DNA from: Fidelibacterota bacterium
GTDB lineage: Bacteria > Marinisomatota > Marinisomatia > SCGC-AAA003-L08 > GCA-002719095
Reading direction: 5' to 3'
DNA: 19,919 nucleotides
Assembly (NCBI GenBank): GCA_002705575.1
Contig: PAHI01000034.1
Span: 1-19,919, forward strand
A program made the translations under genes and the position numbers. Under the pieces are notes generated by a model. It was not told the origin of the DNA. It made no database searches and saw only the letters and a list, made by a program, of their open reading frames with translations. Below are positions 1 through 7,917 of the stretch, piece by piece. Position 1 is the stretch's first letter; every line of letters starts with the position of its first letter.

Positions 1-282
1 TCAAAAGTAAAATCTAAGTATGATATCGTTTTAATCGACACTCCTCCAATGATTGCAGTTACAGATGCTTTGATTTTATCAAATTTAGCAGATTGTTTTA
101 TTCTTGTATGCAGAAGTAATATGACTCAAAAAGGTGCTTTAGATCGTGCGATAAAAAGCTTGAATCAAATAGGAGGTAAATTTTCTGGTGTTGTCCTCAA
201 TGCTATAAAAAATGATAGAGTACATGGGAGTGGGTATTATTACAGCTACTATCAGTATTACTATGGAGAATCAGATAAATAA
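1..282 (+). CDS. wzc: BY-kinase (Wzc-family tyrosine autokinase), C-terminal fragment
   Basis: The open frame runs in from the left edge, so only the last 93 residues are present; the first ATG inside it is not the real start. The fragment opens with a hydrophobic strand ending in the Walker B-like motif VLIDTPP, as in the P-loop kinase domain of bacterial tyrosine kinases. It ends in a tail with eight tyrosines within ten residues, followed by GESDK. A C-terminal tyrosine cluster is the autophosphorylation site of Wzc/CpsD kinases, which act at the inner membrane and control polymer length and export through cycles of phosphorylation. The Walker A motif, the membrane-anchored chain-length domain and any wza or wzb genes would lie left of the window. 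The next gene starts 5 bases after the stop, so it is probably co-transcribed. Family assignment is firm; whether it is a full Wzc or a separate CpsD-type kinase cannot be seen. Confidence 0.88.
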   Translation, partial: SKVKSKYDIVLIDTPPMIAVTDALILSNLADCFILVCRSNMTQKGALDRAIKSLNQIGGKFSGVVLNAIKNDRVHGSGYYYSYYQYYYGESDK

Positions 283-287
283 AATCT

Positions 288-1550
288 ATGAATCATAATA
301 TCTGTATTATAGGCTTAGGTTACGTTGGGTTACCTTTAGCTATAGAGTTTGGCAAAAAGTACAAAACTATTGGATTTGATATTAATTCAGAAAGGATTCA
401 AGAATTAAAAAGTAATATAGATTTAACTGGAGAAGTGTCTGAAAAAGAATTAAGAAAAACCAATATTTTATTTGTTTCTAGTAAAGAAGAAATATCAAAT
501 TCTAATACATATATAGTTACTGTACCTACTCCTATAAATAAAAAAAAAGAGCCAAATTTAAATCCACTTAAAAAAGCTTCAGAACTAGTTGGAGAGTTAA
601 TTAATAAAGATGATTTAGTTATTTTTGAGTCTACAGTTTATCCTGGCTGTACTTTAGAAGTATGTGTTCCTATTATTGAAAGTGTATCTGGCTTCAAACT
701 GAATGAAGATTTTATTTGTGGCTATAGCCCAGAAAGAATTAATCCTGGAGATAAAGAAAAAACATTAACAAAAATTGATAAAATTATAAGTGGTTCGAAC
801 CTTTTAGCGAAAGAAATGGTAGATAATTTATACACAAGTATTTTAAAAGATGCAAAAACATTTCCAGCAAGTTCTATTATGGTTGCTGAGGCTGCTAAAG
901 TTATAGAGAATGCTCAACGAGATTTAAATATTGCATTTGTGAATGAGCTAGCTATTATTTTTGAAAAAATGAATCTTAATACAAATGAAGTATTAGATGC
1001 TGCTTCGAGTAAATGGAATTTTTTACCTTTCAGACCGGGTCTTGTAGGAGGACACTGTATAGGAGTTGACCCGTACTATCTAACTTATAAATCTGAAAGT
1101 TTAGGCTATTCTCCCCAATTTATTTTATCTGGTCGAAAGCTGAATGATAATATGGGTAAATATATCGCTAAAAGAGTTTTTAAATTGATGGATGATAAAA
1201 ACATAGAGCTTGAAGGTTCTAACATATTAGTTCTTGGAATTACATTTAAAGAGAATTGTCCTGATGTTAGAAATACAAAAGTTATTGATATTATTAATGA
1301 ATTTAAAAATAAGAAAGTTAATGTGGATGTTTATGACCCTTATGCTGATAGTAATAAAACTTACCATGAGTACGGTGTGCAAAAAATTGATAATTATAAA
1401 TCAAAAAAATATAATGTAGTTGTTTTAGCTGTAGCGCATGATGATTTTCAGAAAATTGATTTAGCTGATATAACACATAGTGATTCTATAATTTTTGATG
1501 TTAAAAACTTCTTTCCTAATAATAAAGACAGGGTGATTCATCGACTTTAA
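288..1550 (+). CDS. tviB: UDP-N-acetyl-hexosamine 6-dehydrogenase (TviB/WbpO/WbpA type)
   Basis: This 420-residue protein has the three-part structure of UDP-sugar dehydrogenases. An NAD-binding GLGYVG lies at residues 9-14 with an acidic residue (D31) at the end of strand 2. The central domain contains STVYPG (115-120) and YSPERINPGD (146-155). The catalytic cysteine is C257 in GGHCIGVDPYY, and a C-terminal UDP-binding domain carries GITFKENCPDVRN. The motifs GGHCIGVDP and SPERINPGD separate it from UDP-glucose dehydrogenases such as the one at 15849. The family oxidises C6 of UDP-GlcNAc, UDP-GalNAc or UDP-ManNAc to the uronic acid in two NAD-dependent steps in the cytoplasm. The adjacent WbpP/TviC-like epimerase (1 base downstream) favours UDP-GalNAcA as the product, as in the Vi antigen and P. 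aeruginosa O6 pathways. A WbpA-type UDP-GlcNAcA product is the main alternative. Confidence 0.9.
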   Translation: MNHNICIIGLGYVGLPLAIEFGKKYKTIGFDINSERIQELKSNIDLTGEVSEKELRKTNILFVSSKEEISNSNTYIVTVPTPINKKKEPNLNPLKKASELVGELINKDDLVIFESTVYPGCTLEVCVPIIESVSGFKLNEDFICGYSPERINPGDKEKTLTKIDKIISGSNLLAKEMVDNLYTSILKDAKTFPASSIMVAEAAKVIENAQRDLNIAFVNELAIIFEKMNLNTNEVLDAASSKWNFLPFRPGLVGGHCIGVDPYYLTYKSESLGYSPQFILSGRKLNDNMGKYIAKRVFKLMDDKNIELEGSNILVLGITFKENCPDVRNTKVIDIINEFKNKKVNVDVYDPYADSNKTYHEYGVQKIDNYKSKKYNVVVLAVAHDDFQKIDLADITHSDSIIFDVKNFFPNNKDRVIHRL

Positions 1551-1551
1551 A

Positions 1552-2574
1552 ATGACAAAAAGTTATAAAATTTTGGTTACTGGAGGAGCTGGGTTTATTG
1601 GTTCAAATTTATGCGAGAAGCTTTTAAAAAATAAAAACAAAGTTATATGTTTTGATAACTTTTCTACAGGAAGCATTGAGAATATTAGTCCATTTATTAA
1701 AAATGAGAATTTCAAATTATATAAAGGTGATATACGAAATTATAGTGATTGTGAAAAAGTAGTAAAAGGCGTTGATTTTGTTTTTCATCAAGCTGCTTTA
1801 GGCTCAGTTCCCAGATCAATTAAAAATCCAATAGATTCATCAGATGTAAATATAGGAGGATTCAATAATATATTATTTGCGGCGATAAATGAAGGCGTTA
1901 GGAGGTTTATTTATGCAGGTTCATCATCAACTTATGGTGATTCTACTGTCATTCCTAAAAAAGAAGGAAAGATTGGCAATCCATTATCTCCATACGCTAT
2001 AACTAAATATACAAATGAGCTTTTTGCTGATAATTTTTCTAAAATATACAATATTAAAGTTATAGGATTGCGTTATTTTAATGTTTTTGGTAAAAACCAA
2101 AATCCTGATGGAGCTTATGCTGCAGTTATTCCAAAATTTATAATGCAATTAATAAATCATGAATCACCAACAATTAATGGAAATGGAACTTTTAGTCGTG
2201 ATTTTACCTATATTGATAATGTTGTGCAGGCGAATATTTTAGCAATGATTACAGATGATAGTAAGATATTTGAAAACGGAAAATCGCATGAAGTATTTAA
2301 TATTGCTCTAGGTGAAAGAACCAATCTTAATGAACTGTTTGAGATATTAAAAGAAAATTTATCAAGATTTGATAAATCTATTTTAAAGATAAATCCTCAT
2401 TATGGTGTTGAAAGAAAAGGAGATGTCCCTCACTCTTTGGCATGTATAGACAAAGCAAAAAATATTTTAAATTATAATCCAAAATATAATGTGCGGGCTG
2501 GAATTAAAAAATCATGCAAATGGTACTGGAATAATTTAAAAGATATTATCGAATTAAATAAAAGGCAATCGTGA
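1552..2574 (+). CDS. tviC: UDP-N-acetylglucosamine C4-epimerase (WbpP/TviC family, extended SDR)
   Basis: This 340-residue extended short-chain dehydrogenase/reductase is close to the usual length of WbpP (about 340). The NAD-binding TGGAGFIG is at residues 10-17. The catalytic serine lies in YAGSSSTYGD (121-130), and the Tyr-Lys pair is Y148 and K152 in SPYAITK. Downstream are RYFNVFG, NPDGAYAAVIPKF and GVERKGDVPHS, which I associate with WbpP, TviC and related UDP-HexNAc epimerases rather than GalE. It should interconvert UDP-GlcNAc and UDP-GalNAc, or the corresponding uronic acids, in the cytoplasm. It begins one base after the dehydrogenase stop with no clear Shine-Dalgarno sequence at normal distance, so translation is probably coupled to that gene. 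With the AsnB-type protein at 6025 it completes a likely route to GalNAcA or its amide. Confidence 0.88.
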   Translation: MTKSYKILVTGGAGFIGSNLCEKLLKNKNKVICFDNFSTGSIENISPFIKNENFKLYKGDIRNYSDCEKVVKGVDFVFHQAALGSVPRSIKNPIDSSDVNIGGFNNILFAAINEGVRRFIYAGSSSTYGDSTVIPKKEGKIGNPLSPYAITKYTNELFADNFSKIYNIKVIGLRYFNVFGKNQNPDGAYAAVIPKFIMQLINHESPTINGNGTFSRDFTYIDNVVQANILAMITDDSKIFENGKSHEVFNIALGERTNLNELFEILKENLSRFDKSILKINPHYGVERKGDVPHSLACIDKAKNILNYNPKYNVRAGIKKSCKWYWNNLKDIIELNKRQS

Positions 2575-3509
2575 ATTGTAAAAAAGGAAAAATCATTTAT
2601 ATAGCAGGTTACGGCAGAAGTGGAACAACCTTGTTAGATGTTGTGCTTGGTAATTCGAAGAATTGTATAGGCGCAGGTGAAATATCAAATTTTTACATAG
2701 ATTTAACAGATCATCAAAATTATGTTTTTGATAAGAAAAGACAGGATTTTTGGAATAGTGTTGAAGAAATTGTAAGCAAAAAATTAGAACAAGTCATAGA
2801 AAATAATAATCTTAAAGTAGTGCAAATTCAAATGGAGTCTAATCTAGGTATTATACTGCAAGCCATAAAAAAGTATAGCAAGGAACAATATTTAAAAATT
2901 CAGAATATTTTGTTTGATACAATAAAATTTGTTTCTAAGTGCGAAGTGGTAGTTGATTCTTCAAAAACTTCTAGAATGACTATTTGGCGTCCCTTAATGC
3001 TTTCAAAATTAGATGGCTATGAGATTAGAATAATACATGTTGTGCGAGACGGGAGGTCAGTTTTATCATCTCAGTTGAAAGGTGATAATAGAAAGATGAT
3101 GGAAAAAAAAGAAAATCAAAAACTATCATGGCCTTTTTTGAGAACAGTAGTTGGCTGGTCAACAGCTAATTTTTCCGCAATATTTTATAAATTTTTTTTT
3201 AAAGAAAAGTTTCACTTAATTTTTTATGAAGATTTGATTTCAAATCCCAATCTTGAATTGAAAAAATTGCAAAAATTTACTGAGCTTGATTTATCAGACA
3301 CAATTCAGAAGTTAGATAAAGAAAAGCCTATTTTTGGTGAATACCAGTTTAGAGGCAATAGATTGCTAAGAAAACCTATATGTGGTATTAAGAATAATTC
3401 TAGGAAAGAGTTAAATTTATTTTATGAATTATTTTATTGGGCTTTATGTGGTGTTTTGCATTTATTTTTATATAGAGTATTAAGAAAAAAACAAGTATTT
3501 AAATATTAA
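2571..3509 (+). CDS. PAPS-type sulfotransferase family protein
   Basis: This 312-residue protein carries the two nucleotide-binding signatures of PAPS-dependent sulfotransferases. The first is a P-loop-like 5'-phosphosulfate loop, GYGRSGTTLL (from residue 13), near the N-terminus. The second is IIHVVRDGRSVLSS around residues 154-167, whose Arg and Ser bind the 3'-phosphate. DSSK (129-132) follows a hydrophobic strand, as in several bacterial members. The start is GTG at 2571, overlapping the previous stop as GTGA, with AAAGG at 2561-2565 placed 5 bases upstream; no later ATG keeps the P-loop strand. Its position between the GalNAcA genes and wzx suggests it sulfates a sugar of the lipid-linked repeat on the cytoplasmic face. 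The acceptor is unknown. Some proteins of this fold are annotated as sulfotransferases without proof, so activity is inferred. No PAPS synthesis gene is in the window. Confidence 0.75.
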   Translation: MNCKKGKIIYIAGYGRSGTTLLDVVLGNSKNCIGAGEISNFYIDLTDHQNYVFDKKRQDFWNSVEEIVSKKLEQVIENNNLKVVQIQMESNLGIILQAIKKYSKEQYLKIQNILFDTIKFVSKCEVVVDSSKTSRMTIWRPLMLSKLDGYEIRIIHVVRDGRSVLSSQLKGDNRKMMEKKENQKLSWPFLRTVVGWSTANFSAIFYKFFFKEKFHLIFYEDLISNPNLELKKLQKFTELDLSDTIQKLDKEKPIFGEYQFRGNRLLRKPICGIKNNSRKELNLFYELFYWALCGVLHLFLYRVLRKKQVFKY

Positions 3510-3512
3510 TCA

Positions 3513-4913
3513 ATGTTAGTAAATAAGGTTTTTAATAATGTAATATTTCAGTCAATTACATTTGGTATAAGAGCAATATCAGATTTTATAGTAATAGTTC
3601 TAATTGGAAAAATGGCTGGGATTAGCAATTTAGGTATTTATTCTTTTGCTATTTCTTTTAGCTTAGTATCACGGCTAATGTTAGACTTAGGTTTTGGAAT
3701 GTATCTAGTTAGAGAAATATCTAAAAATAAAGAATCAGTAAATAAGTATATTGTAAATACTCTTTGTATTTTACTAATTGCTGGTCCCTTATTACTTATT
3801 ATTACATCTGTTACTGCATATTTAACTATATCAGATCCACTAAAAATAAATGCGGTAATTTTATGTGTTTTAGGTGTTTTTTTTATTTCAATTTCTGCAA
3901 CATTTCAAACCTCATTTATTGCATTTCAAAAAATGCAATATCAAACATTTGTTGTTTTTTTTCAAGAAAGCTTATTTTTATCAGGCGTTTTCTTAGCTCT
4001 GTATTTAAATTTCCAGTTTTTGTACATATTTTATATATATCTTATATCTAGGTTGGTTTCAATGATTATTGCAGGGACTATTTATAATTATAAAATCAAA
4101 AAGTTCATATTATTTTTTGAAAAAAAAGCAATCTTTGTTTTATTGAGAGAGGTTTCTCCATTTATAATAAATTTAGTATTTACAGCTATTTGTGCAAGAT
4201 GTTCGATAATTTTCATATCATATGCTTTAGGTGATGAATCTGTGGGTTTATTTGAAGTAGGTGTTGCTTTGACTTTGAAAGGTGTCATTATTTCTCAGAT
4301 AGTTAGCAAATCTTTTTTCCCTAAATTAGCTGAACTATATAGAAAATCTAATATAATAGATTTTGAAAAACTTTGCCAAAAAGTGTTGAGAATTCTAATT
4401 ATAATTTCTATGCCTGTTTCTATTTTTTTATTTTTTTACTCAACTGAAATTGTAACGCTTTTTTTTGGATATGAAAATTTCAATAAAAGTATAATCTTGG
4501 TTAAGATAATGAGTGTCGCATTATTTTTTAAATTACTTGGTATTGGAATAGCTGATATTTTAACTGTTTCAGATAATCAAAAATTTAGAACTATATCAGT
4601 TGGTTTTGGAGCAATAATAAATTTACTTTTTTTATACTTTTTGATACCATTGTTAGGTATAAAGGGTGGAGCTGTAAGTATGCTTGCAACTGAGTTTACT
4701 ATATTTTCTTGTTTCCTTTTTTTCTCCGCCTATAAAATTAAAATTTTCTTTTTAAAGAATCTTTTATTTGGATTTTTTAGTATTGCTCCTTCATTAATGA
4801 TATTGTGTTTTTTAGATATTAAGCCTTTATTTAGTATAATACTTTTTATATTATCTTATGGGATTATGCTAATTATAGCAAAAAGTAATAATATTAAAAT
4901 TATTAACAATTAA
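3513..4913 (+). CDS. wzx: Wzx-type polysaccharide repeat-unit flippase (MOP superfamily)
   Basis: This 466-residue protein is almost entirely hydrophobic, with about twelve to fourteen membrane segments spread over its length, and it lacks soluble catalytic motifs. The N-terminus (VFNNVIFQSITFGIRAISDF, followed by GISNLGIYSFA) matches the start of polysaccharide synthesis/export proteins of the MOP superfamily, where a first helix precedes a conserved Gly-x-Tyr segment. Such flippases move undecaprenyl-diphosphate-linked repeat units from the cytoplasmic to the periplasmic side of the inner membrane. It begins 3 bases after the sulfotransferase stop with no evident Shine-Dalgarno sequence, and the putative polymerase follows within 30 bases, the usual wzx-wzy pairing. 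The family call is strong; substrate specificity cannot be read. Confidence 0.88.
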   Translation: MLVNKVFNNVIFQSITFGIRAISDFIVIVLIGKMAGISNLGIYSFAISFSLVSRLMLDLGFGMYLVREISKNKESVNKYIVNTLCILLIAGPLLLIITSVTAYLTISDPLKINAVILCVLGVFFISISATFQTSFIAFQKMQYQTFVVFFQESLFLSGVFLALYLNFQFLYIFYIYLISRLVSMIIAGTIYNYKIKKFILFFEKKAIFVLLREVSPFIINLVFTAICARCSIIFISYALGDESVGLFEVGVALTLKGVIISQIVSKSFFPKLAELYRKSNIIDFEKLCQKVLRILIIISMPVSIFLFFYSTEIVTLFFGYENFNKSIILVKIMSVALFFKLLGIGIADILTVSDNQKFRTISVGFGAIINLLFLYFLIPLLGIKGGAVSMLATEFTIFSCFLFFSAYKIKIFFLKNLLFGFFSIAPSLMILCFLDIKPLFSIILFILSYGIMLIIAKSNNIKIINN

Positions 4914-4919
4914 ATTTTC

Positions 4920-4925
4920 AGGTGA
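4920..4925 (+). promoter_or_regulatory. Ribosome binding site deciding the wzy start
   Basis: AGGTGA is one of the better Shine-Dalgarno matches in this operon and sits 8 bases before ATG 4934. It overlaps the alternative GTG at 4922, which therefore cannot be the start if this site is used. Confidence 0.6.
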
Positions 4926-4933
4926 TATTTAGA

Positions 4934-6022
4934 ATGAGATTAGAATATTTTTTATGGATGATATATTTAATTGTTTTTCCGTTTTATTATTTTAGTCAAG
5001 GTAACCCTCAATTTTCAGATTTTTTTGCTGTCTTTCTTTTTATATTAAGTTTTAATATTATTTTAACCCAGATTAATAAAGAGAATTATATAAATGTATT
5101 ATTTGTTTTTGTGATCTATACATTTTTTATTAACAGTATATGGTTTATGATAACAGGTGAGCTGAATAATATGAGGTTCCCTTTATATTATATATATAGT
5201 TTTATGTTTATTTTGTTTTTAAATGCTAAAAAACATGATTATAAATTTTGGAACACAACTTATAATTCTTTAAGCGTATCAATTATTATTCAAATATTAA
5301 TTTATTTATTCTATTTTGTTGGTATAAGCATCAGAACTAAACTTTTTTTTAATAATCCTAATCAACTGGCTCTTTGGGGAATATGTTTATTAATCCTTTT
5401 TTATATAATGTCAAAAATATTGAATAAAAGCTTCAGAGAGACTACGTTTTATATGTTTTTGATTTCAGTGTTAATAATGATATCTAATTCGATGGCAGGA
5501 ATTGGAGCTATGGTGCTTTTTTGGTTGTTTTATTTTATAAATAATAAAGTTTCAGTTTTTAAGTATGTCATTTTATTATTTATGGTGTTATTTTTTTGTT
5601 ATAGTTATACAGATTTTGTTTTTAGAGATATATATTTAATTGAAAATATTTATACTAGAATTGAAACAGATAATCAAAATGACAATACTTTTTCAGGTCG
5701 GGGCCTAGATAGGATATTTAACGATTACAGGTATCTAATTTTTGGTGCAGGAGAAGGCAGATCTAAAGATTTTAATTCGATTTATAAAGGAGAAATTCAT
5801 TCTACTCTTCCAGCAATTCTTTTTTCTTATGGTTTTATAGGATTTCTGATATATATATATTCAATTTATATAATTTTAAAATCAAAAAATAAAGAAGCTA
5901 TAGGTCTTTTCTTAGTTCTCTTTGTTTTCTCATTTGCTCATATGAATCTTAGGATTCCGTTATTTTGGGTATCACTTTTTACTATTTACTTATTAAGTAA
6001 ATATAATCTAGGCAAGACATAG
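4934..6022 (+). CDS. wzy: Wzy-like O-antigen/capsule polymerase
   Basis: This is a polytopic membrane protein of 362 residues with about ten hydrophobic segments. It has a soluble loop in its C-terminal half around FSGRGLDRIFNDYRYLIFGAG, followed by EIHSTLPAILFSYGFIGFLIY. An Arg-rich loop with a Gly-rich turn and then H-S-T before a membrane helix is typical of Wzy/WaaL-family polymerases and ligases, as is the earlier NPNQLALW segment. Wzy joins repeat units on the periplasmic face. I prefer ATG 4934 because AGGTGA (4920-4925) lies 8 bases upstream. The in-frame GTG at 4922 falls inside that Shine-Dalgarno sequence and would add only four residues. Wzy sequences diverge strongly, so the call rests on topology, the loop motif and the place after wzx. 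An O-antigen ligase is less likely inside such an operon. Confidence 0.8.
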   Translation: MRLEYFLWMIYLIVFPFYYFSQGNPQFSDFFAVFLFILSFNIILTQINKENYINVLFVFVIYTFFINSIWFMITGELNNMRFPLYYIYSFMFILFLNAKKHDYKFWNTTYNSLSVSIIIQILIYLFYFVGISIRTKLFFNNPNQLALWGICLLILFYIMSKILNKSFRETTFYMFLISVLIMISNSMAGIGAMVLFWLFYFINNKVSVFKYVILLFMVLFFCYSYTDFVFRDIYLIENIYTRIETDNQNDNTFSGRGLDRIFNDYRYLIFGAGEGRSKDFNSIYKGEIHSTLPAILFSYGFIGFLIYIYSIYIILKSKNKEAIGLFLVLFVFSFAHMNLRIPLFWVSLFTIYLLSKYNLGKT

Positions 6023-6024
6023 AA

Positions 6025-7908
6025 ATGTGTGGAATTAATGGCTATATAAGCAGAAATAAAAATGAAGATTTGAATCATAAAATTCATTTGATGAATGATT
6101 TGATTATACATAGGGGCCCTGATCATACGGGTTGTTTTATAGATTTTAATAAGGATTATCAAATTGGATTAGGAATGACAAGACTTTCTATTATTGATCT
6201 GAAAAATGGATCACAACCTATGTATTCTTCTGATAAAAGTGTAGTAATTGTTTTAAATGGAGAAATATATAATTATAAAATATTGAAAAAGAGTCTTAAA
6301 GAAAAAGGTGTAAATTTTAAAACAGAAAGTGATACAGAAGTTGTTTTGCAAATGTATTTAAAGTATGGAGTAAAATCGTTTCGAGAGTTAGATGGCATGT
6401 TTTCTTTTTCTATTTATGACAAAAATATAGATAAAGTATTTATTGCGAGAGATTATTTTGGTGAAAAACCTTTATATTACCATCTAGATAAGAATGTATT
6501 TGTCTGGGGGTCAGAGTTAAAGTCAATTGTTAGAGCTCTTGAAAGTAAGCCAAAAATAAGTTACGAAGGCATGTCTATTTATTTTCAGTTAACCTATATT
6601 CCAGCACCTTTTTCAATATATGAAAACATATACAAGCTTGAACCAAATCAATTTATAGAATTTGATTGTTCTTCATCAAATTTAAAGTTAAATAAAATTA
6701 ATAATAATATAGAAAATAAATCAAAAATCTCTTTTAAGCAAGCAAAGAGACTTACTTATGATCTAGTTATGGATAGCGTCATTTCTCGTTCAGTTTCAGA
6801 TGTTCCTATCGGCACATTTCTATCAGGGGGAGTTGATTCATCAATTGTATCTTTATGTCTTTCAAGAAGTTCATCCAAGCCTATAAATACTTTTTCAGTT
6901 GGTTTTAAGAAGAACACTTTTGATGAAACGGACAAATCTAGAGTGATTTCTAAGTTAATAAATAGCAATCATCATGAGTTTGTAATAGAGAGTCGTGATT
7001 TTGAAAATAGTTTTAGTGAAATTCTTTTAAATTTTGATGAGCCGTTTGGAGACTCTTCAGCTCTTCCTACTTTTTTAGTTTCAAAATTAACAAAGGGACA
7101 TGTTAAAGTTATTTTAACTGGTGATGGAGGAGATGAAGTTTTTGGAGGTTACAACAAATATTATATTGGTAAAATCAATCAATTTTATACTAAAATAATT
7201 CCAAGCACAGTTCATAATGTTGTTTTAGGTCTATTAATGAAGTCTCTTAATTTGAAGCAAGATAGTAGGAGAAATATTTTCAGAATCAAGCGATTTTTAA
7301 ATGCAGTAGATTATGATGATGACTTTTACTATAAAATAATTTCATTAGGCTTTCAAAAAATGGAGCTAAAGAAAATAATTGAAAAAAAATGTTTAAGATT
7401 AAATTCTATGTCATTCTTTAAAAAGAATCAAAAAGCTCAAACTCTAAAAGAATTTAGAAGTATAGATAAACAGATTTCATTAGAAGGTGATATGTTGGTT
7501 AAAGTTGATCGTACAAGTATGTTGAACTCAATTGAATGTAGGAGTCCTTTTTTAAATAAAAGAATTTGGGATTTTACAAATAGCTTGCCAGATAAGTTTT
7601 TGATTAAAGGATTTAATAAAAAATATTTATTAAAAGAGGCATTTAAAGATTTTTTTCCTAAAGGGTTTTTAAATAAATCAAAGAAAGGTTTTGGAGTTCC
7701 AGTTGGAGATTGGATGAGGGGACTTTTAAAGAAAGAGTTAATTTCTTATATCGATCCAATTTTTTTAAAAAATCAAGGAATTTTTAGTCAGGAAAATATA
7801 TCTAAAATTGTTTTAGATCATATTAATGGAAAAACAGATAACACTTTTAGAGTATGGGCATTTTTTTGTTTTCAGAAGTGGTATAAACAAACTTACCTGA
7901 AATTATAA
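6025..7908 (+). CDS. asnB: Glutamine-dependent asparagine synthetase-like amidotransferase
   Basis: This is a full-length class B (AsnB) protein of 627 residues. The N-terminal glutaminase domain starts with the exposed nucleophile Cys2 (MCGINGY) and has HRGPD (29-33), the MTRLSIID segment (51-58) and NGEIYNY (78-84). The C-terminal ATP-pyrophosphatase domain has the P-loop SGGVDSS (267-273) and GDGGDEVFGGY (366-376). The family activates a carboxylate with ATP and transfers ammonia released from glutamine. Inside O-antigen and capsule loci with WbpO/WbpP-type genes, homologues such as P. aeruginosa WbpS and Francisella WbtH are associated with amidation of GalNAcA to GalNAcAN. The same role is inferred here because the UDP-GalNAcA genes lie in the same operon. 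Housekeeping asparagine synthesis is possible but less likely in this setting. All key residues I looked for are present. Confidence 0.88.
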   Translation: MCGINGYISRNKNEDLNHKIHLMNDLIIHRGPDHTGCFIDFNKDYQIGLGMTRLSIIDLKNGSQPMYSSDKSVVIVLNGEIYNYKILKKSLKEKGVNFKTESDTEVVLQMYLKYGVKSFRELDGMFSFSIYDKNIDKVFIARDYFGEKPLYYHLDKNVFVWGSELKSIVRALESKPKISYEGMSIYFQLTYIPAPFSIYENIYKLEPNQFIEFDCSSSNLKLNKINNNIENKSKISFKQAKRLTYDLVMDSVISRSVSDVPIGTFLSGGVDSSIVSLCLSRSSSKPINTFSVGFKKNTFDETDKSRVISKLINSNHHEFVIESRDFENSFSEILLNFDEPFGDSSALPTFLVSKLTKGHVKVILTGDGGDEVFGGYNKYYIGKINQFYTKIIPSTVHNVVLGLLMKSLNLKQDSRRNIFRIKRFLNAVDYDDDFYYKIISLGFQKMELKKIIEKKCLRLNSMSFFKKNQKAQTLKEFRSIDKQISLEGDMLVKVDRTSMLNSIECRSPFLNKRIWDFTNSLPDKFLIKGFNKKYLLKEAFKDFFPKGFLNKSKKGFGVPVGDWMRGLLKKELISYIDPIFLKNQGIFSQENISKIVLDHINGKTDNTFRVWAFFCFQKWYKQTYLKL

Positions 7909-7917
7909 AATAAATAT

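Noticed and set aside
540..548. Run of nine A in the TviB-like dehydrogenase as a possible phase-variation tract
   Set aside because: Similar runs of A or T are common throughout this A+T-rich window, the frame is intact, and the run simply encodes Lys-Lys-Lys. Nothing points to switching.
3192..3200. Run of about nine T in the first sulfotransferase as a slippage site
   Set aside because: It encodes three Phe in an intact frame and is of the length expected by composition.
3764..4051. Same-strand 95-codon frame inside wzx
   Set aside because: It is a shifted reading of the hydrophobic wzx sequence, rich in Cys, Phe and Tyr, with no start signal.
4922..4933. GTG 4922 as the wzy start
   Set aside because: It lies within the AGGTGA Shine-Dalgarno sequence that is properly spaced for ATG 4934.
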